Positions 9,690 to 21,494 of a stretch of DNA of 64,000 nucleotides are shown piece by piece (the stretch's first letter is position 1; each line of letters opens with the position of its first letter). Source of the DNA: Timema cristinae. Lineage: Eukaryota; Arthropoda; Insecta; Phasmatodea; Timematidae. The notes beneath the pieces are model-generated. The model was not told where the DNA came from. It worked only from the letters and a program-made list of their open reading frames with translations, and did no database searches. The stretch lies in NCBI GenBank assembly GCA_039000515.1, contig JBCFYV010000012.1, positions 5,576,064-5,640,063 of the forward strand. The letters are read 5' to 3'. Both the position numbers and the translations under genes were made by a program.

Positions 9690-11850
9690 GAATTGAAATC
9701 ATAAATCAATAATAGCTATTCCAGCTTTTTCAGGAGAATTCAACCATCAATTCAAACGTGAAGCGATTGCTTTTGACAATGATTCCTGGGGTTTTATCAC
9801 ATAAATGTATTTATTTTTAGATGAAAGCTACTTACACGGAAGATTTGCCCAGACATTTCAAATTTCATAGTCTATATTAAAATAGGGAGCTGCAATTTCA
9901 GAAAACGACAATTTTCTTTCACCGGATATTTATCGAGCTTTACAAAACCAATTAAAGAAAATCATTACTTCAAGTATTGTCTTTAAGAGTTAAAAAATGT
10001 TCAAAATTGAAGCCGAAATCTAAATAATATTTACTTTATTAAGATAATATTAAAACAGTTTCCGATGTTGTAAAGTAAAAATAGTTTTTGAGGCCTTCAA
10101 AAATAGACCTTGAGCTGTAGATTTGCACAAAAATACCAAAACGTGTGAACTTGCGTTGGGATTCATTACAAACCCCGTAACTTGGACAAGCAATGAAGTT
10201 GACTTTGGCGAGTCTTCATCTGGGTAGGACTCATGATTATAAAAGAATGCATAAAACTGCCCAGATAAATTTACAACTAATTGCATTAATAGCCCATCTC
10301 ACGGCCGATTAACCCTTTATTAGATACACGATTACTTTCGAACCAGAAAACGTATCGAGGGGCGGTTTTCTGCATTATTCATTTTACAACAGCTAAATTG
10401 AATTTATTTTAATAGTGATTTCGTTTTGATCAATTTATTTTTAACCCTGCAGTATTATTTAAAAATATGGTAAAACTGTTTAATTGGTCTCATGTCCACT
10501 GTTTTCTAAAGTTGACCACATAAAACGGCTTCACAATGCTACGTCTGGTTCGGGCCGTGCTACCTAGCTAAGTTGGGTGCTATCCGTTGAGTGAGGACGG
10601 GCTCTTAACACTAAGAAATACGGGTGCAAGGAATCAAACTCGCGTGGTGCCCTCATTGGGTGACATGTGGACAAATGTGTCATTCTCGTCTTGTTTGCTT
10701 GGCTGACGGCGATTAGATCTGTCTTAGAACCTCATTCGAGCGTACTGAAAGGATTTATACACTCGAACACTCGAATGTGGGTACGCGTCTACCAAATCCT
10801 ACCTTCCTCAATTCTACCAAATTATTTGTAATGTGTGAATAGCCCAGATGAGTAAGTAGTTTAATTTTTTAATGTGATTTATTAAAACACTGATTAAATG
10901 CTCACACGAATTACAAACTAAATCAGGACTTGAATAGACACAACAATCCTCTCTCCGCTTGCCTAAATTGACAATAATAATTTCCTAATAAGATTAATGT
11001 TTTTATTTTGTGAAAAATATAACAGAGAACCCTTAACTCGCTTTTATCGAAATTCTGACAAAATAATCGAACGACTTTGTCACGAATGCCCCATGGCCTG
11101 TTTTAATCTAGCCCTGAACCCACTAACAATGGGGCTACGAGACTCCTAACTAGTTTGTTGCTCGCGTTTACGATTTTTGTTTCATAGGAGTTTAATTTTA
11201 TTAGAACATAATGTGTGTTAAACAAGATTAAATTCTGGTGGATAAAGTATAACTAAATTAAAGTGTCATTAACACACACACTCGCTTGTGTGCACACAAG
11301 CACACACTAAAAGTAGACGCACACTAGGAAGTAAAAGGAGTATCCCCCCTTCACATTGACACGGACATATTCCAGATTTGGGATGTTCCCAATTTCATTA
11401 CTAAGTAATATATATGTATATATCAGAGTTGCACCACGACTTAAATTGTTCAGTATTTTTAAAAGGAAAATATAATGATTAAAATTTAATAATGATAGAC
11501 TAGTTTTAAGTTGTCTTTCAACTATATTTAGCCTTAGGGAGCCTGTCCCGCAAAGTGGGAACTACTTTTTAGGATTTAAATAGTTCAAACTTCTTAAACC
11601 TAACAACAAGATGTATTAATTAACCTTAGCTTAACTTAAATAAATGCATTCTCTTTAAAACAAATCTCAACAATCCAAGTCTTAGTGAGACTCTCCTACA
11701 TGGAATATTTTTTTAAAAGGTACGGGAAATAGGGGGGAGGGGGGGAACCCAAATCTGAATATTTTCTGAGCTGATACGATACTCCGTAGTATATGCTTAC
11801 CTTTAATCCAAAGGAATAGATAATTATGATCCGCATATCACGTGAACAAG
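9690..11850. other. No gene seen; weak SINE-like relic
   Basis: About 2.1 kb with no supported gene. A plus-strand stretch at about 10740-10865 ends in AGCCCAGATGAGTAAGTAG and may be a very old SINE-A. A (CA)n-like patch is near 11270-11310. Confidence 0.45.
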
Positions 11851-11853
11851 TAA

Positions 11854-11908
11854 GGCCCTCCGCACACGGGTCAACTGTTTTGCAACACGAGTTTCAAACC
11901 GGTTGCAC
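11854..11908 (+). repeat. Harbinger left terminal inverted repeat
   Basis: It matches the reverse complement of the right end at 52 of 55 positions by hand alignment; the mismatches are at about positions 20, 34 and 53. The outermost 19 bases are identical to the right end. Confidence 0.93.
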
Positions 11909-12069
11909 ATCAGATTATTGTGCAACTGGTTTGCAATCGATTGATGTTCTTCGTCCGCACACGAACGCGACTGAGTCTGAATCAGTCGACAGTTTCATAG
12001 ACCATAGTAATATAGAGTGTTGAGATTGAAACACGTTTAGTATCAATTCTTGAAGCTAATTTTGGCAAC

Positions 12070-14405
12070 ATGTCAAGTAGTAGTTCAGATGAAGAAGACA
12101 TAGTTGACTATTATCAATACCGCAGACTACGAAGAGCAGTACGAAGGGAATATTGGCGCCATCCTTATATATAGAGAAATATCAAGTGCAGGCTGTTCGT
12201 TGCAGCAGAACAATTAAATAAAACAGACACCAAGTTTATAGCATTTTACAGAATGTCCAAAGATTCTTACCTGGAATTGGTAAAGATGGTTGCTCCTACC
12301 ATACAGAAGATGGACACAAATATGAGAGAGTGTGTGACTGCAGAAGAAAGAATATTAATAACTTTGAGGTAAGTTTTATTTATTACTCATTATTTTGGTT
12401 CAAACACAGAATTACAAAAGTCTAATTTAAAGAAATAAAAATTACAGTAAAAAATTAAGAAAGCTACATCTCTGTTCATATCTTAAGGAATGTAGTTGAA
12501 GTAAAATTTTCACATTTTATAATAGTTGGAGTTGAGAGCCCCTGCAAAGTTTGTATAAAACTGGTGTGTTGGCGATGCTTGTTCCTGTAATGATTCTGAA
12601 ACCGGAGAAATTGCTGTGGTATGTGAAGGTTCGGAGGTATGCGAAATGCCAGAAGTATGCGTTGAATCCGACTGTGGTGAGTCAATTGTGATAAATGATG
12701 AAGAGTTGAGCAGTGATGGGGTTGATATCTCATCAATAACGCTGAAAATTTTGCGCTTGAAAAGTTTAATTTGAGAATCAGTAAATTCTTCTATTTCAGG
12801 CATCAAGCTCAGTAAAAACATTTTGAGAGCCTCTTTCCTTTCAATTTTGTGAGAGCTAGTAGCTTCTACGTTAGCAGTTGTTTCTAGTCTTGCTTTTTTG
12901 GCTTTGAAATACTCAGCCACACATTTATCTGCGTCCACCGCCGATTTATTTCTGACATTCAGGCTTTTTTTTAGATCGATTTGGTTGAGGCAGTACTGTT
13001 CCCTCAGGTGATGCTGGGGGGAAGGTGGATGGTGCTTGTATCATAGGTGGTGGTGGTGGCGATGATGCTTGTGAGGATTGTACCATGTCTGATGAATCTT
13101 CAAGAGAGCCACTCTCATCATCACATCTTTCTAAATTTTCAAATATTTCTTCTGTCGTTTCATGCTGTGGTATTTGTGGCAAATTTCCGGATGAGGGATG
13201 AGCCAACGCTTTTATGAATGGCACACAAAACTGCATGGCATCTGCCAAATAGTATGCCTTTTTCTTTCTTCCGGATCCACTTGGCGGAGGCTTCAGTTTA
13301 CGTGAGAAAACTGTACGAAGATTACGTCATTTCTCTTTGCACTCAGCCGCTGAAATCAATGAAACGAATACAGTTACACATTATGTTAAAATACAGTAAC
13401 ACTAAAATAAAAATAATCTTTATTTATGTTTTTCATTTTTGTTAGATTTATTTAATTTTTTACAGGTACTTGGCAACAGGATGCACATTTGTGTCACTTT
13501 CTTTATATTTTGCAAGAGGGGAGACCACACTCGGAGCTATTGTTAAAGATACTACTAAAATAATCTGGGACGTATTGAATGAAATATATATGCCTATACC
13601 GGCAGGAGATCAATGGAAAATAATTGCTGATCGTTTTGAGATGATATGGAACCTTCCAAACTGCATTGGGGCTGTGGATGGGAAGCACATCCGAATAGAG
13701 AAATTTCCTAACACTTGTTCTCAAAATTACAATTACAAGTTATACCATTCTACCGTACTAATTGCGTGCTGTGATGCAGATGGACTTTTCACAATGATCG
13801 AACCAGGTTACGCTTGAAGAAACAGTGATGGAGGTATTTTCAACGCCAGTGCAATGAAATTCTGGATGGCCCATGGGGGTTTTGACATACCTTTGCCTTC
13901 CCCGTTGAGATACGATGAAACAAACCGTCCATTTCCTTACTACTTTGTGGGAGATGAAGCGTTCCCATTGTCACGCAATTTAATGAGGCCCTATGTAAAA
14001 AGAACCTTAGACAATGTGAAAAGGATTTTCAATTACAGATTGAGCAGTGGAAGGAAAACAATTGAATGTGCCTTTGGAATGGCAGCAGAAAAGTTTGCGG
14101 TATTAAATGGGCCCATACGATGTCGAAAAGCAGGAACAGTGAATGACATTGTAAAAGCTGCTTGCGTCCTCCATAACTACGTACGTAAACGAGAGGGGAT
14201 TGATTACAGGCCACCAGCTACGGGAGAAGATAACGAGATTGCGGGAGTAGCTATCAACATGACAAGACAACTTGTAATACATGACGGTTCTTCGGCGGCT
14301 ACTTTAAGGAATTATTTGGCAAACTATTTTCTTTCTTCTCGTGCATCTGTACCCTGGCAATGGAAATACACTGTACTAGAAATAAGGAATAATATTATTA
14401 ATTAA
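12070..14405 (+). pseudogene. PIF/Harbinger transposase (DDE nuclease), two exons, two nonsense mutations
   Basis: The transposase cuts and joins transposon ends in the nucleus. Exon 1 is 12070-12368 (ATG at 12070, acidic start MSSSSSDEED) and ends at a canonical donor GAG|GTAAGT. Exon 2 begins after TTTTTTACAG| at 13466 and ends with TAA at 14405. The splice keeps the frame (..LITLR/YLATG..) and predicts about 412 residues, normal for the family. DDE motifs are intact: IGAVDGKHI (first Asp), VGDEAFPL (second Asp) and ECAFGM (Glu). Lesions are TAG at 12172-12174 in exon 1 and TGA at 13815-13817, where the family has the GRNSDGGIF block and an Arg codon is probably mutated. The intron carries the second exon of the antisense gene. 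Confidence 0.92.
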
Positions 14406-14645
14406 TATTATCTATTAACAATATTAGTGGTGTATGTTGTTAAATGTTGTTAAATTAATACCTAACAAAAATAATAAATAAAATAAATACCACTACATAC
14501 CTGTAATTTGTACTTCGGCCGCCATCTCTTGCCATGCTTTTTCAGTGATGTCTCTCCTGGAGTACCCAGGAAGCTTATAATTATATAGCACTTCACGCTT
14601 TTCCACCTCTTCAACGAATTTTATAGTCCACGTTTGATCATTCAT
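12510..14645 (-). pseudogene. Harbinger MADF/BESS-like DNA-binding protein, two exons, broken
   Basis: This is the partner protein of Harbinger elements; in the family it binds DNA and helps bring transposase to the element. Exon 1 runs 14645 to 14501 (MNDQTWTIKFVEEVEKREVL.., a MADF start) and ends at ACAG|GTATGT. Exon 2 runs from 13349, after TTTCAG|, to a stop at 12510. The join reads ..VQIT/AAECKEK and finishes the MADF domain. A basic GSGRKKK stretch, a Ser/Pro-rich linker and a C-terminal acidic/hydrophobic helix resembling a BESS motif (EEFTDSQIKLFKRKIF) follow. Lesions are TGA at 13327-13329, where MADF proteins have Trp, and a frameshift beside an 8-T run at 12965-12972. Exon 2 lies wholly in the transposase intron. 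Confidence 0.85.
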
Positions 14646-14910
14646 TTCGAATGTTGACCAACAACACTTCAAAATGTCAATAATATACGCTATAACAACG
14701 CTATAATAAGAATATACGCTATAACAATGCTGGAATAACACGTCTTCAACAATTTCACAACATGCAACCGTGCAACTGAAACTGTTTCGCGACCTGCAAG
14801 CACGATCGCAAGTGACCAGTTGGAAACTGATTTCAAACCGGTCCCGTTTCTGTCGACCCATGTGCGGCTCCCCGCTCCCCTACACGTGAAAGGTCACCAA
14901 ACAGTTGCAT

Positions 14911-14965
14911 GTACAACCGGTTTGAAACTCGCGTTGCAAAACAGTCGACCCGTGTGCGGAGGGCC
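14911..14965 (-). repeat. Harbinger right terminal inverted repeat
   Basis: Inverted partner of the left end. It finishes ..GCGGAGGGCC directly before TAA at 14966. Confidence 0.93.
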
Positions 14966-14968
14966 TAA

Positions 14969-15458
14969 TGTGTTAATTATCTCTGGATGGGCCTATTCTT
15001 GAACACAGGTTGGACTAATCGGCAATTTAGCTCGAACCAGGCACCACGTTGTACTGCGGTTCTTTGTAAGAAAACAATATAATGTAACCATTTCAAAGAG
15101 CCTATGAAATGGGGAAAATGATTATTTAAAATTTAAAAACAACCAATTTGATCGATTTCAATTTCGCAGTTGTCAAGTGACGAATGCAGAAAACGCCATC
15201 TCTATGCGATTTATGGTTCGAGCATAACCTTGTATCTAGTATCCCAGTTAATCGGTCATGGGGCGGTTTTAGCTTCAGCGACCATCTCCAATATATCTTG
15301 AGAAAAGGTTGCTTTAAAATAAAATAAATAAATAATAATAAAAATGGACAACATAGAGTTGGTTAAATGGTGTTTAAAAATAAAACATCATAAAATTCGA
15401 ACACAACGATTTCATTTGATGATAACACCAATTATCTTCTATCTTTTTACAATATATT
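14969..15458. other. No gene seen
   Basis: Spacer right of the Harbinger element. No recognised feature. Confidence 0.5.
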
Positions 15459-15625
15459 ACAACACGTCTTACTAACTATCCGGGCTATGCACATTTAATT
15501 TGCACAGTAAGGGAATAAGGAGTAATGTTTAATTTTAGAAGAAATATACTTGCATTTTCGTGAAGGGAGGGTGGGAAACACCTAGTAAAAAAACACCCTC
15601 AATACACCTAGCTGGTATTACATAT
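15459..15625 (-). mobile_element. SINE-A copy, truncated
   Basis: Tail ACACGTCTTACTAACTATCC and body TTTTCGTGAAGGGAGGGTGG, then CACCCTCAATACACCTAGC. The tRNA head is not recognisable. The boundary of the large duplicated block falls inside this SINE, at 15582. Confidence 0.6.
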
Positions 15626-16992
15626 TACAAAATCCCCGTAACGGAAGAAGACAAACTCGATGCCTTAATCCATGTATCCACCTATGTTGGTGTGACCCCT
15701 CTAATATCTTATTATATCAGAAGACCAGGACGATATCTTCAAACATCATCAAACCGTATTATATAAACCGAATATGCGTTGCCAGTTAAAAAGCCCACAA
15801 GCCATTTGTTAATAATATTAAATGTACAAATTATTCTATCATTCTTAACGTGCCCTAGAGTTGAGCATATTAAGACAATAGAGGAAGAAGGGTTACTTTT
15901 TGGCTCTCAATTATTAAGGTATTGGTTTTTTTCAAAAATATAAAATATTAAGAAGTATTTAACATTATATTTATAAACCTATTCATTTAATAAATGGGCA
16001 CTTTCTGAACCGACAAATTAAATCGGCACATTACTTATAAAATATCTTAATTAGTTAATTAAATAATTTAACAACCCGTTCCCGGGTCGTTAATTCATCC
16101 CTGTGAAAGAGGAGCTTCAATTTCACCAATAATAAATGTGTTGGTCATTCCTCGAATAGAACCCGACACCTTTTATTTAGTAGATATAATATGTGCTACC
16201 GACTTATCCAAAGTATTGTACCTGCACCAATTGCTTATATCAGCGCACGACTTATAAACAAGCTTTATTCTAAATCAAACGCAACATACCGGTCGTCAAT
16301 TCATAATTTGTGAAATGTAGGCCAAGTCACAACTCTACAAATAATATAAATTATTTGTTTATTACGGTAATAGATCCAAGAAACTCTTCACTCAACTAAA
16401 ATACGCTTCCGACTGAGCTAAGGCCAAAAACACTATAGTAAAAACAGTTTTTGTTTCATGGTAAGATACTGCTATAGTCTCATATTCAATGGAAGTCCTT
16501 TATTTGAAAAATGGAAACTAAAGTTGACATATTGACAGTAAAAAAACCATTTACATTCTTAGCCCACTAAGCTAGTAATGTAAATATACATTGTACAACA
16601 ATCTGTAAGAGAGTATTTTGGGAAGCTTTTGGTAACTTGTGAGATTAACTTAATTAGTAATAAATCAAATAATTCATATTCGTAGAATGCCAAATTTTAG
16701 TGACTTTCAATCATTGTTGTTGGTAGAAATTGGGATTCCTATAAAAATCAGAGTTTAGAAAGGACCATATATAAAATACAAATATGTATTGTGGTAAACA
16801 TTGAAAACATTTTAAAAGGGATTTTCAAATAAATGATTTAACAAGACTTCCCATGCTAGTACATTTTGAATTTTTTTTTTAGTTCTTGAAACACCCTATT
16901 ATATTATTAGTGTAATTTTATATGTATTGATAATATCTATGAAAAGTGACAGCTGAAGATCACATAAATTGACGTATCAGTATGTAGAAGTA

Positions 16993-17047
16993 TTTTATTT
17001 ATTTTTTATTTATTTAGCACCACGTCTTACCCGTTCGAGTTATACGT
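16993..17047 (-). mobile_element. Tail-only SINE/LINE insertion with 12-bp target duplication
   Basis: A T-rich microsatellite (TTTTATTTATTTT..) and the shared tail (AGCACCACGTCTTACCCGTT) form a 55-bp insert between TATGTAGAAGTA at 16981-16992 and 17048-17059. It is severely 5'-truncated. The same insert is in copy 2, so it predates the split of the two copies. Confidence 0.82.
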
Positions 17048-18009
17048 TATGTAGAAGTAGATCTAGTAACTTTTCTGTCAGATAAGGTTTTCCTATGAAA
17101 ATTATACTGTAGCTACCTATGCAATCATTATAAAAAATACATTTAATTGAATCCATGCTGCTCCCCCTTGTTACGTGCTTAGGGTGGTCAACCAAAACCA
17201 AATCTACGATACCTTGATTTAATTTCTGACTCAATCCTGTATTTGCATTTCTTGGATAGGGGATAAAAAAAACTACAATGAAGGAACAAATGTTCAAAAC
17301 TACCCCATTCCACCAATTTGAACTCCAACCTATTCGTCAATGGTGGGAATGCGCAATGCACCTTAGAACACGTGACCATTCTTGTAGGTGATAGGTGTGT
17401 GTTTTCTAAATATTTATACTCTTTATTTTTGTTAACTCTATATATCTACAGGTATGGGATAAAAACAACATTTCTGGATGTAGGCTTTGCAAATATATTG
17501 ATTTTATATGTTTCTGAATTGTAACTATATTTTACCTTGTGAATAATAACGCTTTTGTTTCGTTTTGTTTGTTATAACCCATTGTATGACAGGTGTTTGG
17601 GATGGAAAATAATATTGATTTTATGATTATATGGGGATCTGATGAATGTATACAAGTAAAAAATATATGTTTCTTCTTTATTTGTATCAACTCACACCAC
17701 AAACCAGAATATCTAATTAAAGTGTTCGTTAAAGCGGACCAACTCTAGCCTTTATCTAACAGATCTGCTTTGTTGACGGGGTTTTACCTAGATGTAATGG
17801 AAACTTTGCAGTTACGGCGAGTTTCGACGCTATTTTTTTTTAATGAACAAAGGAAACCTTCGCTAAATACCAATGGCGTTAATTCACATTTGGCATGGAA
17901 AGTAAACTTTAATATCGAGACTAGAACTCTTTCGTCAGGATACTGAATTTAGACGGTGGAGGGGATCCCACCTTTTTATTTTTGTAACTTTTACGTTCAA
18001 CAAAATGGT

Positions 18010-18180
18010 CATTTACTGCTTCACCTAATAGGCAGGAATGAATAAGATTGTTCAGAGGACTCCTATTTTCACGAAGAGAGAATGTAAAACACACAATGAT
18101 AAACCACCCTCTAGTGCTTCCAGCCAAGAATACAACCTTGAGTCTCCCGTCACTAGTAGTAGAGACTCAGAATATCCTGA
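18010..18180 (-). mobile_element. Degraded SINE-A-like relic
   Basis: Text such as AGAGAGAATGTAAAACACAC, then AAACCACCCTCTAGTGC and GAGTCTCCCGTCACTAG, follows the SINE-A body and head on the minus strand. No clean tail is seen. Repeated in copy 2 at about 24020-24190. Confidence 0.4.
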
Positions 18181-18499
18181 GGTATTATACTTTGCAGGCT
18201 CCATCATAATATTGTATGTAGGTTTCAGTCGAATACATATTGATGGTCATGAAGTCTTAGGTGTCAATGTAGCTATAGTTTATATTACCATTAAGTTCAA
18301 CCAATATTGTTAGGACACACACACACATTATTCGTATAAACACCGTGTATAGCTAAGACAGATGGTAAGACGTGTAGCATTGATTAAAATGCATTTATGA
18401 CACTGACATTTTTACTAATTATTTATATTTATACCCTACCTAAATTGATTAAACTTACTTGTAATAATTAAAAAAGTAAAATACTTTAAACTAAAGATC

Positions 18500-18640
18500 A
18501 TTTAACATGTTGAAAAAACTATCCCACCTCCTCCTACTAATCGTTTGTATTATAAGCATATTATAGTAATTATGATAATGTGGAAGGTAGAAATTAAAGG
18601 AAATGTAACCTAATTTTGTGGGATCTATTACATCACCATG
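18500..18640 (-). mobile_element. Weak SINE-A-like relic
   Basis: The segment TCCTACTAATCGTTTGTATT with AATTATGATAATGTGG and GAAGGTAGAAATTAAAGG follows the order of the SINE-A 3' half on minus. It is heavily eroded. Repeated in copy 2 at about 24510-24650. Confidence 0.3.
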
Positions 18641-19199
18641 ATACATAATGTACTGAACTACAGTATGTTCTCTCATTGATATGTGGCCATCTATGTTAAC
18701 GATCGATAACCTAAGAGAATCCAAGTGAATGCTTTCAAAGCTTTCAATGCTTTCATTAGTATATTAAAAACCCTGGATTGATACATGGATCATCTGAAAG
18801 GCCTTTTTAAATGTCAGAACTCTATGATATAGTAGGATTTCTGGAGGAAAAATATCTATAAGACGTTCCTTCCTACCATGAACAGGGCATAAGTTAAGAA
18901 AAAAAAAGAAAAAAACATTTTGAACTTTATGCCGACAATATAATTATGAATTATAAAGGCGCTTATCATGGTCCTTTCTCTTTTCTTTATACTTGTTTAG
19001 GTTCAGCAACAGCTGTTTGTGTAAGCAAAGAACTGGTTGCAGAGTCAGCATCATCTTGACAGTTCCATAAACGTGACAACTGATCGAAATTGATGTAGTT
19101 TTATATTAATTGATCAGGGCCAGGATGTGTTTCACGCTGCGCTCTTGGCTATGTCACAGATGAGATTTGGTGATGTTTGCTGTGTTATGGTAAGGTCTT

Positions 19200-19645
19200 G
19201 TAAATACTGTTGAGTTTGGTGAATTTTGTTGAAGTCTTACAAAGATTTGTGGAAGTGTAGGGAATACAGAACTGTGCAAGGCACGCTTCTTACTTTAAAA
19301 GGTACACAATTGGTGCTTGAATATGATTCATCAGATATTTTTACTTGACAATCGTTTATTGATATTAAATATGCATTTTTCATGCTTGATATATATTATA
19401 TATAGGATTTGTGTATTTTATAAGAGTAAAGCATAATGTCACCATTCATTGATAAGAGTAATAAATAACGTAACATTGCACTTGTTCATGATCCATCTAT
19501 CCAACGGGTGAAGTTTGTAAACATATTGTGAAATCTTATTATGTTTGTTGAAATGTTGTGAATTTTTGTAAAATCTTATGAAGTTTGGTGAAGTTTTCTG
19601 AAATACTGCGAAATTTTGAGAAGTTGGTTGAGATTTGGTGAGAAG
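19200..19645. repeat. Degenerate short-period G/T/A repeat
   Basis: Many variants of a motif such as GAAATTTTGTGAAGTTTGG recur at irregular 10-20 bp spacing, densest at 19520-19645. An open frame on minus through this stretch is a by-product of the periodicity. Repeated in copy 2 near 25210-25655. Confidence 0.5.
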
Positions 19646-20110
19646 AGGAGTCACATCATCATGAGAGGAATGGATTCAACATGCCAATGTGGGAATAGTT
19701 GCCTCTTAACTTGAGGGGTATAATTGTACCTCACTTTGAAGCAGTAAGATAGGAACTGCCAATGTTAATGATGTCAACATACTGTTTAGCTCCATTTCAA
19801 AATTACTGATCCTTCACCGTTATGTCCGTATCATAAGGTTTTCTGATTCATGAAACTAGCAGTATGAAAGATGTCTCTGGTAAATGAAGGATGATCAAAT
19901 GTCTTGTAAGTATTGATTAGTGAGGTATAATCAAATGCACTATTGGTACGATGATTCTATAATCTAGTATGATCTATGAAATGTGATCGAATGTCTTATA
20001 GGCATTAAGAATGAATTTAATAAAATAAAATCTAATCTATTCTCTTACAATCTTTTGTTATATGATAGTAGAAAAATAGGTGCCATCGAAAACTCCTTTC
20101 TGTAATACTT

Positions 20111-20270
20111 AGGGCCGGTTTCATAGTCGCAGGGCCGGTTTCATAGTCGCAGTTAGTGAGGCTAAGTAGAAAGTGTAGGTGCCATCCTCCCTAAGTACGT
20201 TTCATAGTCGCAGTTAGTGAGGCTAAGTAGAAAGTGTAGGTGCCATCCTCCTAAAACCGTTTCATAGTCG
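20111..20270. repeat. Local tandem duplication, copy-1 specific
   Basis: AGGGCCGGTTTCATAGTCGC occurs twice in tandem (20111-20130 and 20131-20150). A 61-bp unit starting AGTTAGTGAGGCTAAGTAGA follows twice (20151-20211 and 20212-20270). Copy 2 has only one of each near 26119-26210. This accounts for most of the length difference between the two large copies. Confidence 0.85.
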
Positions 20271-20554
20271 TGGTCACGTGGAATAAATGCCAGTCTCAAT
20301 TAGTCTTTATTAACGGTGACGAAGAGGTTGGGTTTCTTCTTCCTCCCGGGTGTTGTAAGGATGAGTATTCCTATAGGATTTCGCATTCTCACTCTAAGAA
20401 AATGTTTGCACACTTCCTTTAAATTAAATCTTTTTCAAACCACTTTGGCGTAGTTGAGTTTATTTGCTTATAATTTGGATGGATAGTCATATATATAAAT
20501 TATGTTAAGGCTTCTATTATTCTTCAAAAATCAGTCAAATCATTATTTGTAACA

Positions 20555-20730
20555 GATGGTTTGCCTCAAAATCTTATTATCGGATGAGGAAGGAGATATT
20601 TAGAATAAATGTACCCTCTTTTTATTGGCAGGAGAGTGAGAAGTAATCTAAGGAAAAGCACTCAGTACATCCGGTTAAGATTATAACATCGACTTCCCCG
20701 TTACTTGCAAGCCAGAATAAATGAGCTTCA
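20555..20730 (-). mobile_element. Degraded SINE-A relic
   Basis: The pieces GGCAGGAGAGTGAGAAGTAA, AGGAAAAGCACTCAGTAC and TCGACTTCCCCGTTACTTGC follow the SINE-A body and head on minus. The 3' tail is eroded. The equivalent in copy 2 is about 26510-26680. Confidence 0.4.
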
Positions 20731-21042
20731 CAATTAGAGCGTGTCTTGGCCATTGATGTGGGTTTTAAAACACGAGTATTAAAATACCTCCACTGCTAGA
20801 CAAGTGGACTAATTGTCACCTAAATACTATAATGTGTCTTTCAGTTCAGATCTCAAGCCCCGATATAGTATACTGTGGGTACTTTTGCATGAATGGTTTC
20901 CACCCAAATGCGAGAATATTTACTTCAGACCTTACCTTACTCAGTCCTATTCCATTATGTTAGTTAAAGGCGTATAATCTGGACGATTGGCGAGTTTTGG
21001 AATGCGTTCTATAAAATATATTAAAATAATTGTCATCCTTTT

Positions 21043-21288
21043 TAGCACAGTGTCTTACTAACCGTTCGGGTTGTACGCTTATGCACTAATTACGTTAATT
21101 GTTTTAGGGATAGGAAGGTTATATTTATAGGATCTTTACCTGCATGTGGCTAGAGGGGGAGTGTAAAACCATTTTGGAAAGACAGACCTCAATTAACCAT
21201 ACCGAGATTAGCACCTTTATCTCCCCGTCACCGGCAGTTTAGTCTAGTGCGAGAGTAGCGCGTTAGACCATGCGGCCACTGAAGTTGG
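21043..21288 (-). mobile_element. SINE-A copy (copy 1)
   Basis: Tail AGCACAGTGTCTTACTAACC, body GAGGGGGAGTGTAAAACC and head GCGCGTTAGACCATGCGGCC. The head is well kept, but the B box is mutated (GAGATTAGCACC). The allelic equivalent is at 26995-27242. Confidence 0.75.
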
Positions 21289-21494
21289 TGTCATTATATA
21301 AAATGCGTTTGGTTGTGAATATAGTGATAAATGAGTAATTGTTTGTTTAAAAAATTTGGGTTACGTCCAATTATGAAATTTGATGGGGATCAATAAAGAA
21401 TAATGAGTGTTTGATGAGTTGCATTTTTCAAAAAATGAAATTACTTTAGAAAAATAAAACATATTTCAGGAGAGGTAATATTTTTTGACTAATT

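Larger units (their letters stand above)
11854..14965 (+). mobile_element. PIF/Harbinger DNA transposon, complete ends, inactivated
   Basis: A 3,112-bp element bounded by 55-bp terminal inverted repeats starting GGCCCTCCGCACACGGGTC, with TAA directly outside both ends (11851-11853 and 14966-14968). This matches the 3-bp TWA target duplication of the superfamily. Inside are the two genes expected: a DDE transposase on plus and a MADF/BESS-like DNA-binding protein on minus. Both have splice sites and a few inactivating mutations. Subterminal regions repeat parts of the terminal motif. The few lesions suggest recent activity, but this copy cannot encode either full protein. Confidence 0.95.
15582..21494. 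repeat. Large direct repeat, copy 1 (probable haplotype duplicate)
   Basis: This block recurs at 21595-27447 in the same order and orientation. The offset is 6,013 at the left edge, 6,010 through most of the block and about 5,953 at the end. Differences are scattered single bases and small indels, about what alleles would show. It ends abruptly at the N gap in GACTAATT, and copy 2 continues past that word. I recognise no gene inside; it holds SINE relics and a small tandem repeat. Confidence 0.93.

Noticed and set aside
17040..17379. Minus-strand open frames at 17040-17297 and 17188-17379 (and their copies at 23050-23389)
   Set aside because: The first overlaps the tail-only retroinsertion. 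They have no recognisable domain, no splice context and no codon bias. Their preservation in both copies only reflects the recent duplication.
18038..18313. 91-residue plus-strand open frame (and copy at 24048)
   Set aside because: It crosses a degraded SINE-A relic on the opposite strand, and no protein family is recognisable.
19439..19654. Minus-strand frame with Ser/Phe/Asn-rich repeats
   Set aside because: It reflects the short-period DNA repeat at 19200-19645, not a protein.
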